Below, in pieces: positions 49,824 to 58,173 of a DNA stretch of 64,000 nucleotides (the stretch's first letter is position 1; each line of letters starts with the position of its first letter). The stretch lies in NCBI GenBank assembly GCA_023404675.1, contig JAEYAW010000020.1, positions 62,001 to 126,000 on the forward strand, given 5' to 3'. The notes below the pieces were generated by a model. It did not search any database. It saw only the letters and a list, made by a program, of their open reading frames with translations, and was not told the origin of the DNA. The position numbers and the translations under genes were made by a program. This DNA comes from Pseudomonadota bacterium. Lineage in GTDB: Bacteria > Pseudomonadota > Alphaproteobacteria > Rhizobiales > Xanthobacteraceae.

Positions 49824-51704
49824 TCACACGGCCCAGCAGGCGCAGCCGAGCGCGCCCCAGAACGATTTCAGATCGGCCGCCGGAATCCGCCCCGACCAGG
49901 CCTGCGCGTGATCGTGACCATGCACGCCGCAGGACTTGGCGCAGCCGCACAGGTGCGCGGCCATCCTCAGCACCGCGCCGTCCGGCTTCGGTTCGACGCC
50001 CCACGCCGCATACCCCTTGAAGGTGCGGGCGGGCGACCAGTCCGGCATGGCGGGTGGCGGGGCGTTGTCATCGAGCGCGGCGAACTCGCCCGCGCCGTAC
50101 ACGACCTTTCCGCCGACCAGCGTCAGATCGGAGGTCAAGTCCGCGATCTCGGCCTCGGCGCACGAGAAGTAATCCTTGCTCGGCACGATCAGGTCGGCGA
50201 GCTGGCCGACCGCGACGCGGCCCTTTCTGCCCTCCTCGTTGGAGAACCAGGTGACGTTCTCGGTCCACATCCGCAGCGCGGTCTCGCGGTCGAGGCAGTT
50301 GCGCTGCGGCGTGATGCGCAGGCCGCCAACGGTGCGGCCCGTCACCAGCCACGACAGCGACACCCACGGATTGTAGGAGGCGACGCGCGTCGCGTCGGTG
50401 CCCGCCGAGGTCTTGACGCCGCTGTCGAGGATGCGCCTGACCGGCGGCGTCGCCTCCGCCGCGCCGAAGCCGTAACGCTCGACGAAATACTCGCCCTGAT
50501 AGGCCATGCGATGCTGCACGGCGATGCCACCGCCGAGCGCGGCGATGCGGTCGATGGAGCGCTCCGAGATCGTCTCGGCATGATCGAAGAACCAGTTCAG
50601 TCCATCAAGCGGGATATCCTGATCGACCTTCTCGAACACATCGAGCGCGCGCGAGATGGTTTCGTCATAAGTCGCGTGCAGCCGCCACGGCCAGCGGTTC
50701 TCGGCGAGGATGCGCACCACGTCCTCAAGCTCGCCTTCCATCTCCGGCGGCATGTCGGGGCGCGGCTGGCGGAAGTCCTCGAAATCGGCGGCGGAGAACA
50801 CCAGCATCTCCCCCGCGCCGTTGTGGCGGAAATAATCGTCGCCCTGCTTGTAGCGCGAGGTTGTGGTCCAGTTGAGGAAATCGTCCTTCTCACCCTTCGG
50901 CTTCTGCGTGAACAGGTTGTAGGCGAGGCGGATGGTGAGCTGTCCCTCGTCGGACAGCTTCTGGATAACGGCATAGTCGTCCGGATAATTCTGGAAGCCG
51001 CCGCCGGCGTCGATCGCGCCGGTGACGCCGAGCCGGTTCAGCTCGCGCATGAAATGCCGCGTGGAATTGACCTGATAGTCGAACGGCAGCTTCGGCCCCT
51101 TCGCCAGCGTCGCGTAGAGGATGCCGGCGTTCGGCTTCGCCAGCAGAAGCCCGGTCGGATTGCCGCTGGCGTCGCGGGTGATCTCGCCGCCCGGCGGATT
51201 GGGCGTATCCCTGGTGTAGCCGACAGCACGCAGCGCCGCGCCGTTCAGCAACGCGCGATCGTAGAGGTGGAGAATGAACACCGGCGTCTCGGGAGCGACG
51301 GCATTGAGCTCGTCGATGGTCGGCAGGCGCTTTTCGGCGAACTGGTGCTCGGTGAAGCCACCGACGACGCGGACCCATTGCGGCGGCGGCGTCACCGCCA
51401 CCTGCGCCTTCAGCATGTCCATGGCGACGGCGAGCGAGCGCACGCCATCCCAGCGCAGCTCCATGTTGTAGTTCAGCCCGCCGCGAATGATGTGCAGATG
51501 GTTGTCGATCAGCCCCGGCAGCACGCGGCGGCCGCGTAGATCGACGATCTTCGTTCGCGGCCCCGCGAGCTTCATCACATCATGATCGTAACCGACCGCG
51601 ACGAACGCGCCATCTTTCACCGCCACCGCGCTCGCGGCGGGATTGGAGGGATCCAGCGTCGTGAACAGCCCGCGATGCAGAATGAGATCAGGCGTTCCGG
51701 TCAT
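49824..51704 (-). CDS. Amidohydrolase, YtcJ family
   Basis: 626 residues. The N-terminal beta-sandwich strand (DLILHRGLFTTLDPSNPAASAVAVKDG) leads to the metal motif LIDNHLHIIRGG near residue 75, where HLH replaces HxH of the superfamily. Further metal-site regions are WRLHATYDE, WFFDHAETI and SAGTDATR. ATG 51704 has GGGGAAAG just upstream. The product ends in an unusual Cys/His-rich tail (HLCGCAKSCGVHGHDHAQAW and GCACWAV) that may bind an extra metal. It hydrolyses an unknown amide or N-acyl bond. The XapX gene overlaps its start and DoxX follows. Confidence 0.9.
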   Translation of the reverse strand: MTGTPDLILHRGLFTTLDPSNPAASAVAVKDGAFVAVGYDHDVMKLAGPRTKIVDLRGRRVLPGLIDNHLHIIRGGLNYNMELRWDGVRSLAVAMDMLKAQVAVTPPPQWVRVVGGFTEHQFAEKRLPTIDELNAVAPETPVFILHLYDRALLNGAALRAVGYTRDTPNPPGGEITRDASGNPTGLLLAKPNAGILYATLAKGPKLPFDYQVNSTRHFMRELNRLGVTGAIDAGGGFQNYPDDYAVIQKLSDEGQLTIRLAYNLFTQKPKGEKDDFLNWTTTSRYKQGDDYFRHNGAGEMLVFSAADFEDFRQPRPDMPPEMEGELEDVVRILAENRWPWRLHATYDETISRALDVFEKVDQDIPLDGLNWFFDHAETISERSIDRIAALGGGIAVQHRMAYQGEYFVERYGFGAAEATPPVRRILDSGVKTSAGTDATRVASYNPWVSLSWLVTGRTVGGLRITPQRNCLDRETALRMWTENVTWFSNEEGRKGRVAVGQLADLIVPSKDYFSCAEAEIADLTSDLTLVGGKVVYGAGEFAALDDNAPPPAMPDWSPARTFKGYAAWGVEPKPDGAVLRMAAHLCGCAKSCGVHGHDHAQAWSGRIPAADLKSFWGALGCACWAV

Positions 51705-51975
51705 CAGCTTTCCCCGTTCCCTTGTCCGGCTTCCCGGCATGGCGGCCGGGGAGCATGCCGAACAGATGCGACGAACATTTCACCTGTTCCCACGCCGCCG
51801 CAATCGGATGGCCCGCCAGCATCTGGCGACCGACCGGGACGATCTGCTCACCGACCAGAATGCCGAGCAGGCCGACCAGCGCCACCAGAGGCGGCGCGGG
51901 CGAGCGCACGTTAAGCAGGCTGTAGACGATGCCGACGAGAACGCCGGCCCCCAACGAGAGAACATACATTTTCAT
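51688..51975 (-). CDS. XapX domain membrane protein
   Basis: 95 residues: MKMYVLSLGAGVLVGIVYSLLNVRSPAPPLVALVGLLGILVGEQIVP, the XapX (DUF1427) pattern with two hydrophobic helices, followed by a hydrophilic tail. The family is named after a xanthosine-utilisation gene but has no proved function. The stop overlaps the start region of the amidohydrolase gene, and the isochorismatase gene ends 27 bp upstream. Similar gene strings are common in rhizobia. Confidence 0.85.
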   Translation of the reverse strand: MKMYVLSLGAGVLVGIVYSLLNVRSPAPPLVALVGLLGILVGEQIVPVGRQMLAGHPIAAAWEQVKCSSHLFGMLPGRHAGKPDKGTGKADDRNA

Positions 51976-52002
51976 CGGAAGCCGCCTTCGTCGTGCGAGC
52001 GA

Positions 52003-52659
52003 TCAATGACCTTCGGAGGCGCCGAACATGGATTTGGCGTAGATGATGCCGAGCCCATAGGCACCGCCGTATTTTTTCGCAACGCCAGTGGTGAAGTCGT
52101 AGGTCTCGGTGCGCGCCCAGTCGCGCTGCAATTCGAGGAGATACTGCAGCGAGGTCATCGGCCGCACACCGGCCTGAATCATGCGCTCCATGGCGCGCTC
52201 ATGCGCCTCGTCGGAGACGTCGCCGCAGGCATCGGCGATCACATAGACCTCATAGCCCTGATCGAGCGCCGACAGTGTCGGGCCGACGATGCAGACCGAG
52301 GTCCACAGTCCCGCGAACACCAGACGGTCCTTGCCGATCTCGCCGACCTTGGCGACGACGGCGGCGTCCTCCCAGGTGTTCATCGAGGTGCGGTCCAGCA
52401 GCGGCTGGCCGGGGAACGCGTCGGTGACCTCACTGAACATCGGACCGGAGAAGCTCTTCTCGGCGACCGTGGTCAGAATTGTGGAGACGCCGAAACCTGC
52501 GGCAGCGTTGGAGACCAGCGCGGCATTGTTGCGCAGCGTCACAGCGTCGATGGACTTGGTAGCGAACGACATCTGCGACTGGAAATCGATCAGGATCAGC
52601 GTGTGATCCTTCGGGGAGACCAGTTTCTTTCCGGGAACGGGAGTCGGCTTGATCGGCAT
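52003..52659 (-). CDS. Isochorismatase-like cysteine hydrolase (YcaC type)
   Basis: 218 residues. LILIDFQSQM gives the general-base Asp at 25, and FAGLWTSVCIVGPTLSALDQGYEVYVIADACGD gives the nucleophile Cys at 123; SMNTWEDAAVVAKV precedes it. Members hydrolyse amides or ureido compounds; YcaC-type enzymes have no proved substrate. ATG 52659 is preceded by GAGAGGA. It is the first gene of the run XapX-amidohydrolase-DoxX-MFS, so two amide-hydrolysing enzymes are produced together. Confidence 0.9.
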   Translation of the reverse strand: MPIKPTPVPGKKLVSPKDHTLILIDFQSQMSFATKSIDAVTLRNNAALVSNAAAGFGVSTILTTVAEKSFSGPMFSEVTDAFPGQPLLDRTSMNTWEDAAVVAKVGEIGKDRLVFAGLWTSVCIVGPTLSALDQGYEVYVIADACGDVSDEAHERAMERMIQAGVRPMTSLQYLLELQRDWARTETYDFTTGVAKKYGGAYGLGIIYAKSMFGASEGH

Positions 52660-52912
52660 CGGCGCATCCTCTCGGCAGCGGCACAGGGCAAGGCAATTTC
52701 GCGAGGCGAGACTTGCCACGGTGACTGCAATCGATGCTTGGAGGAAATCGCCGCGGCTTGGACGATACCGACTCAAGGCTCTTATGAGCGAGCGGCGACC
52801 TGTTGACGGCAAAGAGACGGCAGGGCTTTTTTCCCGCCGCCTCGTTTGATTGAATGGATCCAATCCCGTGACTTCGATCTCTTTCGGAAGGTCCGCTCGA
52901 TCGCAGTCAACG

Positions 52913-54646
52913 CTATCGCGACAGCAGGTTGGTCTTCGCCAGATCCAGCACCTCGTCGCCGCGCCCGCTCATCACCGCGCGGATCATCCACAGGCCGAAG
53001 CCCTTGGCCTGTTCGAGCCCGATGGTCGGCGGCATCGATAGTTCCTGCGTCGCAGTAACGACGTCCAGCACCGCCGGTCCGTCATGCGCCAGCACGTCCT
53101 TCACCGCGCCCGGCAGATCGCCGGGGTCCTCGACACGCACGCCGTGAATACCCATTGCGCGCGCCATCGCGGCAAAATCGGGATTTTTGAGATCGGTGCC
53201 GAGCTCGACGAAGCCCGCCGCCTTCATCTCCAGCGCAACGAAGCCGAGCACGCCGTTGTTGAAGATCACGATCTTCACCGGCAGCTTCTGCTGCGTCAGC
53301 GTGATCAGATCGCCCATCAGCATGGTGAAGCCGCCGTCGCCGGACAGCGAGATCACCTGCCGCCCCGGCTGCGCGGCCTGAATGCCGATCGCCTGCGGCA
53401 TCGCATTCGCCATCGAGCCGTGAACCAGCGAGCCGACCAGCCGCCTGCGGCCGTTCATCTTCAGGTAGCGTGCCGCCCAGATCGTCGGCGTGCCGACATC
53501 GAAGGTGAACACGGCATCGTCCGCCGCCGCCTCGCTCACCAGCCGGGCGAGATATTGCGGATGGATCGGCTTGTTGCCGGGCGTCCCGACGGCCAGATCG
53601 TCCAGCCCCTTGCGCGACTTTTGATAGCGCGTCAGCGCATCGTCGAGATGAAGCCGATCCGATTTGGTCTGGAGCTTCGGCAGCAGCGCCACAAGCGTCG
53701 CCTTCACGTCGCCGACAAGGCCGAGATCGAGCTTGCAGCGGCGGCCGAGCTGTTCGGGCCGGATATCGACCTGCGCGATGGTGATGTTGTTCGGCAGGAA
53801 CTGCTTGTACGGAAAATCGGTGCCCAGCAGCAGCAGCGTATCGCAGGCGTGCATCGCCTCGTAGCCCGAGGCGAAGCCGATAAAGCCGGTCATGCCGACA
53901 TCGTAGGGGTTGTCGTATTCGACATATTCCTTGCCGCCGAGCGCATGCACCACCGGGCTCTTGAGCGCGTCGGCCAGGGCCATCAGTTCGTCGTGCGCGC
54001 CCGCACAGCCGCGGCCACAGAACAGCGTGACCCGGCCCGCCTTGTTCAGAAGCGCGGCGAGGCAGTCGATCTCGTCCTCGCGCGGACGCACCACCGGCAC
54101 CGGCGGCAGCAGGCCGGCATTGGGCGAGATAGCGCGGGCCGGGGCCGGCTTCAGCGCAATGTCGCCGGGAATGACCACGACGGCGACTCCGCGCTTGCCG
54201 ACGGCGGCGCGGATCGCGTTCTCCAGCACATAGGGCATCTGCGCCGGGTCCGAGACCAGTTCGCAGTAGACGCTGCATTCCTGAAACAGGGTCTGCGGAT
54301 GCGTCTCCTGAAAATAGCCGCCGCCGATTTCGGACGAGGGAATCTGCGCCGCGATGGCGAGCACCGGGGTGCGCGAGCGCTGCGCATCGAACAGGCCGTT
54401 GATCAGATGCAGGTTGCCCGGCCCGCAGGACCCGGCGCACACCGCAAGCTCGCCGGTGATCTGGGACTCGCCCGCCGCCGCGAAGGCCGCCGCCTCCTCG
54501 TGGCGAACATGAACCCACTCCACCGCGGCGGTTTTGCGGATGGCCTCGGTCAGACCGTTGAGGCTGTCGCCGACCACGCCATAGATACGTTTGACGCCGA
54601 TCTGGCTCAGGGTCGAGATGACGAGTTCCGCGACATTGCCGGCCAT
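52913..54646 (-). CDS. ThDP-dependent enzyme, pyruvate oxidase/PoxB-like
   Basis: 577 residues. GVKRIYGVVGDSLNGLTEAI and HVRHEEAAAFAAAGE (catalytic Glu near residue 49) open the PYR domain, a central FAD/ThDP-family domain follows, and the ThDP/Mg motif is LSGDGGFTMLMGDLITLTQ ending in IVIFNNGVLGF. The GVVGDSLNG element and length match pyruvate dehydrogenase (quinone)/pyruvate oxidase. GAGGAGG 7 nt upstream defines ATG 54646 strongly. It would convert pyruvate or another 2-oxo acid to acetate and CO2 with electrons to quinone. It stands alone, 253 bp upstream of the isochorismatase gene. Confidence 0.88.
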   Translation of the reverse strand: MAGNVAELVISTLSQIGVKRIYGVVGDSLNGLTEAIRKTAAVEWVHVRHEEAAAFAAAGESQITGELAVCAGSCGPGNLHLINGLFDAQRSRTPVLAIAAQIPSSEIGGGYFQETHPQTLFQECSVYCELVSDPAQMPYVLENAIRAAVGKRGVAVVVIPGDIALKPAPARAISPNAGLLPPVPVVRPREDEIDCLAALLNKAGRVTLFCGRGCAGAHDELMALADALKSPVVHALGGKEYVEYDNPYDVGMTGFIGFASGYEAMHACDTLLLLGTDFPYKQFLPNNITIAQVDIRPEQLGRRCKLDLGLVGDVKATLVALLPKLQTKSDRLHLDDALTRYQKSRKGLDDLAVGTPGNKPIHPQYLARLVSEAAADDAVFTFDVGTPTIWAARYLKMNGRRRLVGSLVHGSMANAMPQAIGIQAAQPGRQVISLSGDGGFTMLMGDLITLTQQKLPVKIVIFNNGVLGFVALEMKAAGFVELGTDLKNPDFAAMARAMGIHGVRVEDPGDLPGAVKDVLAHDGPAVLDVVTATQELSMPPTIGLEQAKGFGLWMIRAVMSGRGDEVLDLAKTNLLSR

Positions 54647-55166
54647 ATCCGATCCTCCTCCGCAGGCGCGAGTCCGCCGACGGGCGGATGGCCTGATCCG
54701 TTTGACACCTTGAACCATTGCCGGACCGCGCGGCCCGTTGCCATCCAACTTGCCGGATAGATGTTTCAGTCTGGTATCTGATTGGAATAAACCTTCGTAT
54801 ACGGTCCGGCAGGGCTGGATATGATACCGTGACCGCGATGTTTTGTGTCACCCCTCCAACCCCGCCGGCCAGCGGCTGCGCAGCGATGTCCCGTCCGCGG
54901 ACGTCACGAGTGCATTCCGGATAGCCCGTGATCGTGGAAACCCGTTCCGGCGGACCTGCAGAGCCGCCTCCCGACTCGAAAGCCGTGATGGCGCAGCTCT
55001 CGCGGCTGCGGCAACGGCACTCGCCTGCGAACATCGCGGCGGCGGCCCTGCTGGCCACGTGAAGTCCGACGAGTTGCGCGGCGCAGCGCTGGAATTCGGG
55101 AAGGGTCTGATTGCACAGCGTCGTCCGGGCGATCCACTCGCGCCCGGCGCCTCGCACAGTCCGCCT
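54647..55166. other. Intergenic region without recognisable gene
   Basis: About 520 bp between the PoxB-like gene and benE. No frame on either strand shows a recognisable family pattern; the open frames are continuations of shadows of the neighbouring genes. Only the promoter of the PoxB-like gene is expected near its left end. A decayed gene is possible. Confidence 0.5.
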
Positions 55167-56360
55167 TCACACTCCTTTAGCCCCGCGATATCTGGCGCGT
55201 TCGACTCCCAACGCGGCGAGACCGGCAAGAATGCCCCAGAACGCCGAGCCGATGCCGAACACGGTGACGCCGGACGCGGTGACCACGAACGTGAAGACAG
55301 CCGGGAAGCGATACGTGCCATCGTTCAAGGCCGTGCCAAGCGCATTGACCAGCGGCCCGAGAAGCGCCAGCCCCGCGAAGGCGGCAATCAGGTTCGGTGG
55401 CAGCGCGGCGATGAGGGCGACGATCGCGGCGCCGCTGATGCCGAACACCACATAGCTGAGCGCGTAGAACGGCGTCGTCAGCCAGCGTTTCTCGGGCGAG
55501 GGATGGGAATCGGGGCCTGTGCAGATCGCGGCCGACAGCGCGCCGAGATTGCTGGTCACCGCGCCGAGCGGAGCCGTCGCGATGGAGGCAAGCGCGGTCA
55601 CCGCCAGCAGTGGCGACAAGGGCGGCTTGTAGCCCGAGGATTGCAACACCGCGTAGCCGGGCAGGTTCTGCGAGGCCATGGTGACGATGTAGAGCGGCAC
55701 GCCGACGCCGACCATGATCTGCAGATCGAGAGCCGGAACGGTGAAGGCAAGCGCCGGTTCGGGCAGATGCGCGGGCAGCGGCCCGACCTGGCCCAGAAAG
55801 AACGCGATCGCAACGCCGAACAGCAACACGATCAGCACCGCGCCGGATGAACTGATCTGCCGCGCGATCAGGAAGATCACGACCAGCGGCGCCACCAGCA
55901 TCGGGTCCGCGCCGGCAGCGGTGAAGACCTCGGTGCAGAACCGGAACAGCACGCCGGCCAGCATCGCCGCGGCAATCGCAACCGGCAGCTTCTGGATCAG
56001 GCCGCTAAGCGGCCTGATCGCTGCGGTCAGCAGAATAAGCAGGCCAGCGAACACGAACGCCCCGGCCGCGGTCTCTGGCGTCAGCCCGTGCGAGGCGGCG
56101 ATCAGCGCGATACCCGGCGCGCTCCAGGCCGTGATGATCGGCATGCGGTAGCGCCAGCCGAGATAGGTGGAGCAAACGATGGCCGACAGGCACAGTCCGA
56201 TCACCGCCGATGCCGTCTGGGCGGAATTGGCCCCGACCGCCTGCGCCGCGGCGATCACGATGGCGACTGTTCCGCCGAAACTGACGAGGGCCGCGGCGAC
56301 GGCGGAGGTGACGATGGACAGGCGCATCAGGAAGAAACCACGACGACGTTGCAGTGACAT
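55167..56360 (-). CDS. benE: Benzoate/H+ symporter family protein BenE
   Basis: 397 residues with about 12 hydrophobic helices. VSFGGTVAIVIAAAQAVGA, SAPGIALIAASHGLTPETAAGAFVFAGLLI and IATAPLGAVTSNLGALSAAICTGPDSHP (near residue 285) are characteristic of the BenE family of aromatic-acid permeases. Its gene starts 93 bp downstream of the ThDP-enzyme stop on the same strand, so it is probably the last gene of the UbiD-TTT-ThDP unit. It would give the module a second, proton-coupled importer for benzoate-like acids. Confidence 0.9.
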   Translation of the reverse strand: MSLQRRRGFFLMRLSIVTSAVAAALVSFGGTVAIVIAAAQAVGANSAQTASAVIGLCLSAIVCSTYLGWRYRMPIITAWSAPGIALIAASHGLTPETAAGAFVFAGLLILLTAAIRPLSGLIQKLPVAIAAAMLAGVLFRFCTEVFTAAGADPMLVAPLVVIFLIARQISSSGAVLIVLLFGVAIAFFLGQVGPLPAHLPEPALAFTVPALDLQIMVGVGVPLYIVTMASQNLPGYAVLQSSGYKPPLSPLLAVTALASIATAPLGAVTSNLGALSAAICTGPDSHPSPEKRWLTTPFYALSYVVFGISGAAIVALIAALPPNLIAAFAGLALLGPLVNALGTALNDGTYRFPAVFTFVVTASGVTVFGIGSAFWGILAGLAALGVERARYRGAKGV

Positions 56361-56453
56361 GGTCTATGCCACGCGCGAAGCCGGGGGGCACGCCGGCAGG
56401 CGTCATGGCTCGTATGACGACAGAAACCGCCCTCTCGCCTTTCGGCGGCTCTC

Positions 56454-58127
56454 CTAGATCCGTCGGTCCGGCGTCAGCTGCGTGCGCGCGACGCGCAATT
56501 CGATGATGGCGGGACCATCCGCCGCCGCGGCGCGCGCGAACGCGGCCGGGAAGTCGTCGTGATGGTCAATACTCTCGCCATGCGCGCCGTAGGCCCGCGC
56601 CAGCGCCGCGAAATCCGGATTGAGCAGATCGGTGCCACTTGGCCGCGCGGGAAACTGATTCTCCTGATGCATGCGGATCGAGCCGTACATCGCATTGTTG
56701 ACGATGATCACCACGATGGGCAGACGCTGCTGCACGGCGGTGGCGAACTCCTGCGAAGCCATCATGAAACAGCCGTCGCCCGCCAGACACACCACCGGAC
56801 GTCCGGGATGGCGCAGCTTGGCGGCGATGGCGGCGGGCAGGCCATAGCCCATCGAGCCGGATTTCGGCGCGAGCTGGGTGCCGAGATTACGATAGCGATA
56901 ATAGCGATGCAGCCAGATGGTGTAATTGCCCGCGCCGTTGGTGACGATGGCATCGTCCGGCAGCACGTCGTTGAGATGGGCGATGACGGCCGCGAGATCG
57001 AACGGCGGGTTATCCGTGCGCGGCGCCTGATAGGCCACATAGGCTGCGCGCGCTTCACGCCGCCAGTCGCGCCACGGCGCGGGATCGAGCGGCGCGATGA
57101 CGTCCAGCGCAGCGGCAAACTGCGCCGAGGTCGCTGCGATACCGAGCGAGGGCGCATAGACGCGGCCGAGTTCCTCCGGCCCGGGAAACACGTGAATCAG
57201 CGTCTGTTTCGGCACCGGCACGTCGAACAGCGAATAGTGATTGGTGGTGATGTCGCCGAAGCGGTCGCCGATCACCAGCAGGCAGTCGGCGGTCTTCACA
57301 CGCTCCATCAGCGCGCGGCTGCATCCGAGGCTGATGTCGCCGATATACTGTTCGCTGCGGTTGTCGAGTACGTCCTGCGAGCGGAAGCCCGCGACCACCG
57401 GCAGATCGTTACGCTCGACGAAGGCGCGAAGCTTCGCGGCAGCGTCCACCGTCCAACCGAGATTGCCGAGGATCACCACCGGCCGCCGCGCGCTGCGCAG
57501 CAGCGTCTCAACCTCCGCCATCTGTGCGGCCGAAGGCGCAGGCGCGGCGATCACGGCCGGCGCGGCATCGGACGCAGTGCTGGCCTCGCTCAGCACATCC
57601 TCCGGGATCACCAGTACCACTGGCCCCGGCCGCCCCTGCATCGCGACATGATAGGCGCGGCTGACATATTCAGGAATGCGGTCCGCGGATTCGATCTGCG
57701 CGCACCACTTGGTCATGTCCGCGAAAGTACGCGTGTAGTCCATCTCCTGAAACGCCTCGCGGCCGTAGTGAGCGCGCGGCACCTGCCCGACGATCAGGAT
57801 CATCGGCGTGGAATCCTGCCATGCCGTGTGCAGACCGACGGTGGCGTGCATCGCGCCCGGCCCCCGGCTGACGATGCAGATGCCGGGACGGCCGGTGAGC
57901 TTGCCGTCGGCTTCGGCCATATGCGAGGCGGTGGCTTCATGGCGGCAGGTGACGAAACGAAGGCCGGAGTCGGGCTCATACACCGCATCGAACACCGGCA
58001 GCGCGCTCTCGCCCGGCACGCCGAACATGCGGTCCGCTCCGTTTGTCCGCAAGGCCGCCACCAGCAGCGCGCCGCCGCTGCGCTGCTGGTGTGCCGCGAG
58101 AGATTCAACCGGCCGGTGATGATTCAT
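56454..58127 (-). CDS. ThDP-dependent decarboxylase/carboligase (acetolactate synthase/benzoylformate decarboxylase family)
   Basis: 557 residues. The PYR domain has RMFGVPGESALPVFDAV and the catalytic Glu in TCRHEATASHMAEADGKLTG; the PP domain has CLAGDGCFMMASQEFATAVQQ with IIVNNAMYGSI (GDG...NN). ATG 58127 is used because the upstream start is only a TTG. Catalytic residues do not distinguish decarboxylation of an aryl 2-oxo acid from acetolactate synthesis, but no regulatory subunit gene is near and the module is aromatic. It would release an aldehyde plus CO2 from a 2-oxo acid. It lies 46 bp after tctA and before benE. Confidence 0.88.
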   Translation of the reverse strand: MNHHRPVESLAAHQQRSGGALLVAALRTNGADRMFGVPGESALPVFDAVYEPDSGLRFVTCRHEATASHMAEADGKLTGRPGICIVSRGPGAMHATVGLHTAWQDSTPMILIVGQVPRAHYGREAFQEMDYTRTFADMTKWCAQIESADRIPEYVSRAYHVAMQGRPGPVVLVIPEDVLSEASTASDAAPAVIAAPAPSAAQMAEVETLLRSARRPVVILGNLGWTVDAAAKLRAFVERNDLPVVAGFRSQDVLDNRSEQYIGDISLGCSRALMERVKTADCLLVIGDRFGDITTNHYSLFDVPVPKQTLIHVFPGPEELGRVYAPSLGIAATSAQFAAALDVIAPLDPAPWRDWRREARAAYVAYQAPRTDNPPFDLAAVIAHLNDVLPDDAIVTNGAGNYTIWLHRYYRYRNLGTQLAPKSGSMGYGLPAAIAAKLRHPGRPVVCLAGDGCFMMASQEFATAVQQRLPIVVIIVNNAMYGSIRMHQENQFPARPSGTDLLNPDFAALARAYGAHGESIDHHDDFPAAFARAAAADGPAIIELRVARTQLTPDRRI

Positions 58128-58173
58128 GCGCAAGCCCAATCAGTCGGAGTACGAAGCAACGCCGTGGCAACGG

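Noticed and set aside
53082..55157. Long minus-strand frame overlapping the PoxB-like gene and extending through the 54.6-55.1 kb gap
   Set aside because: It is in a different frame from the clearly recognisable ThDP enzyme and shows no domain; a shadow of that gene.
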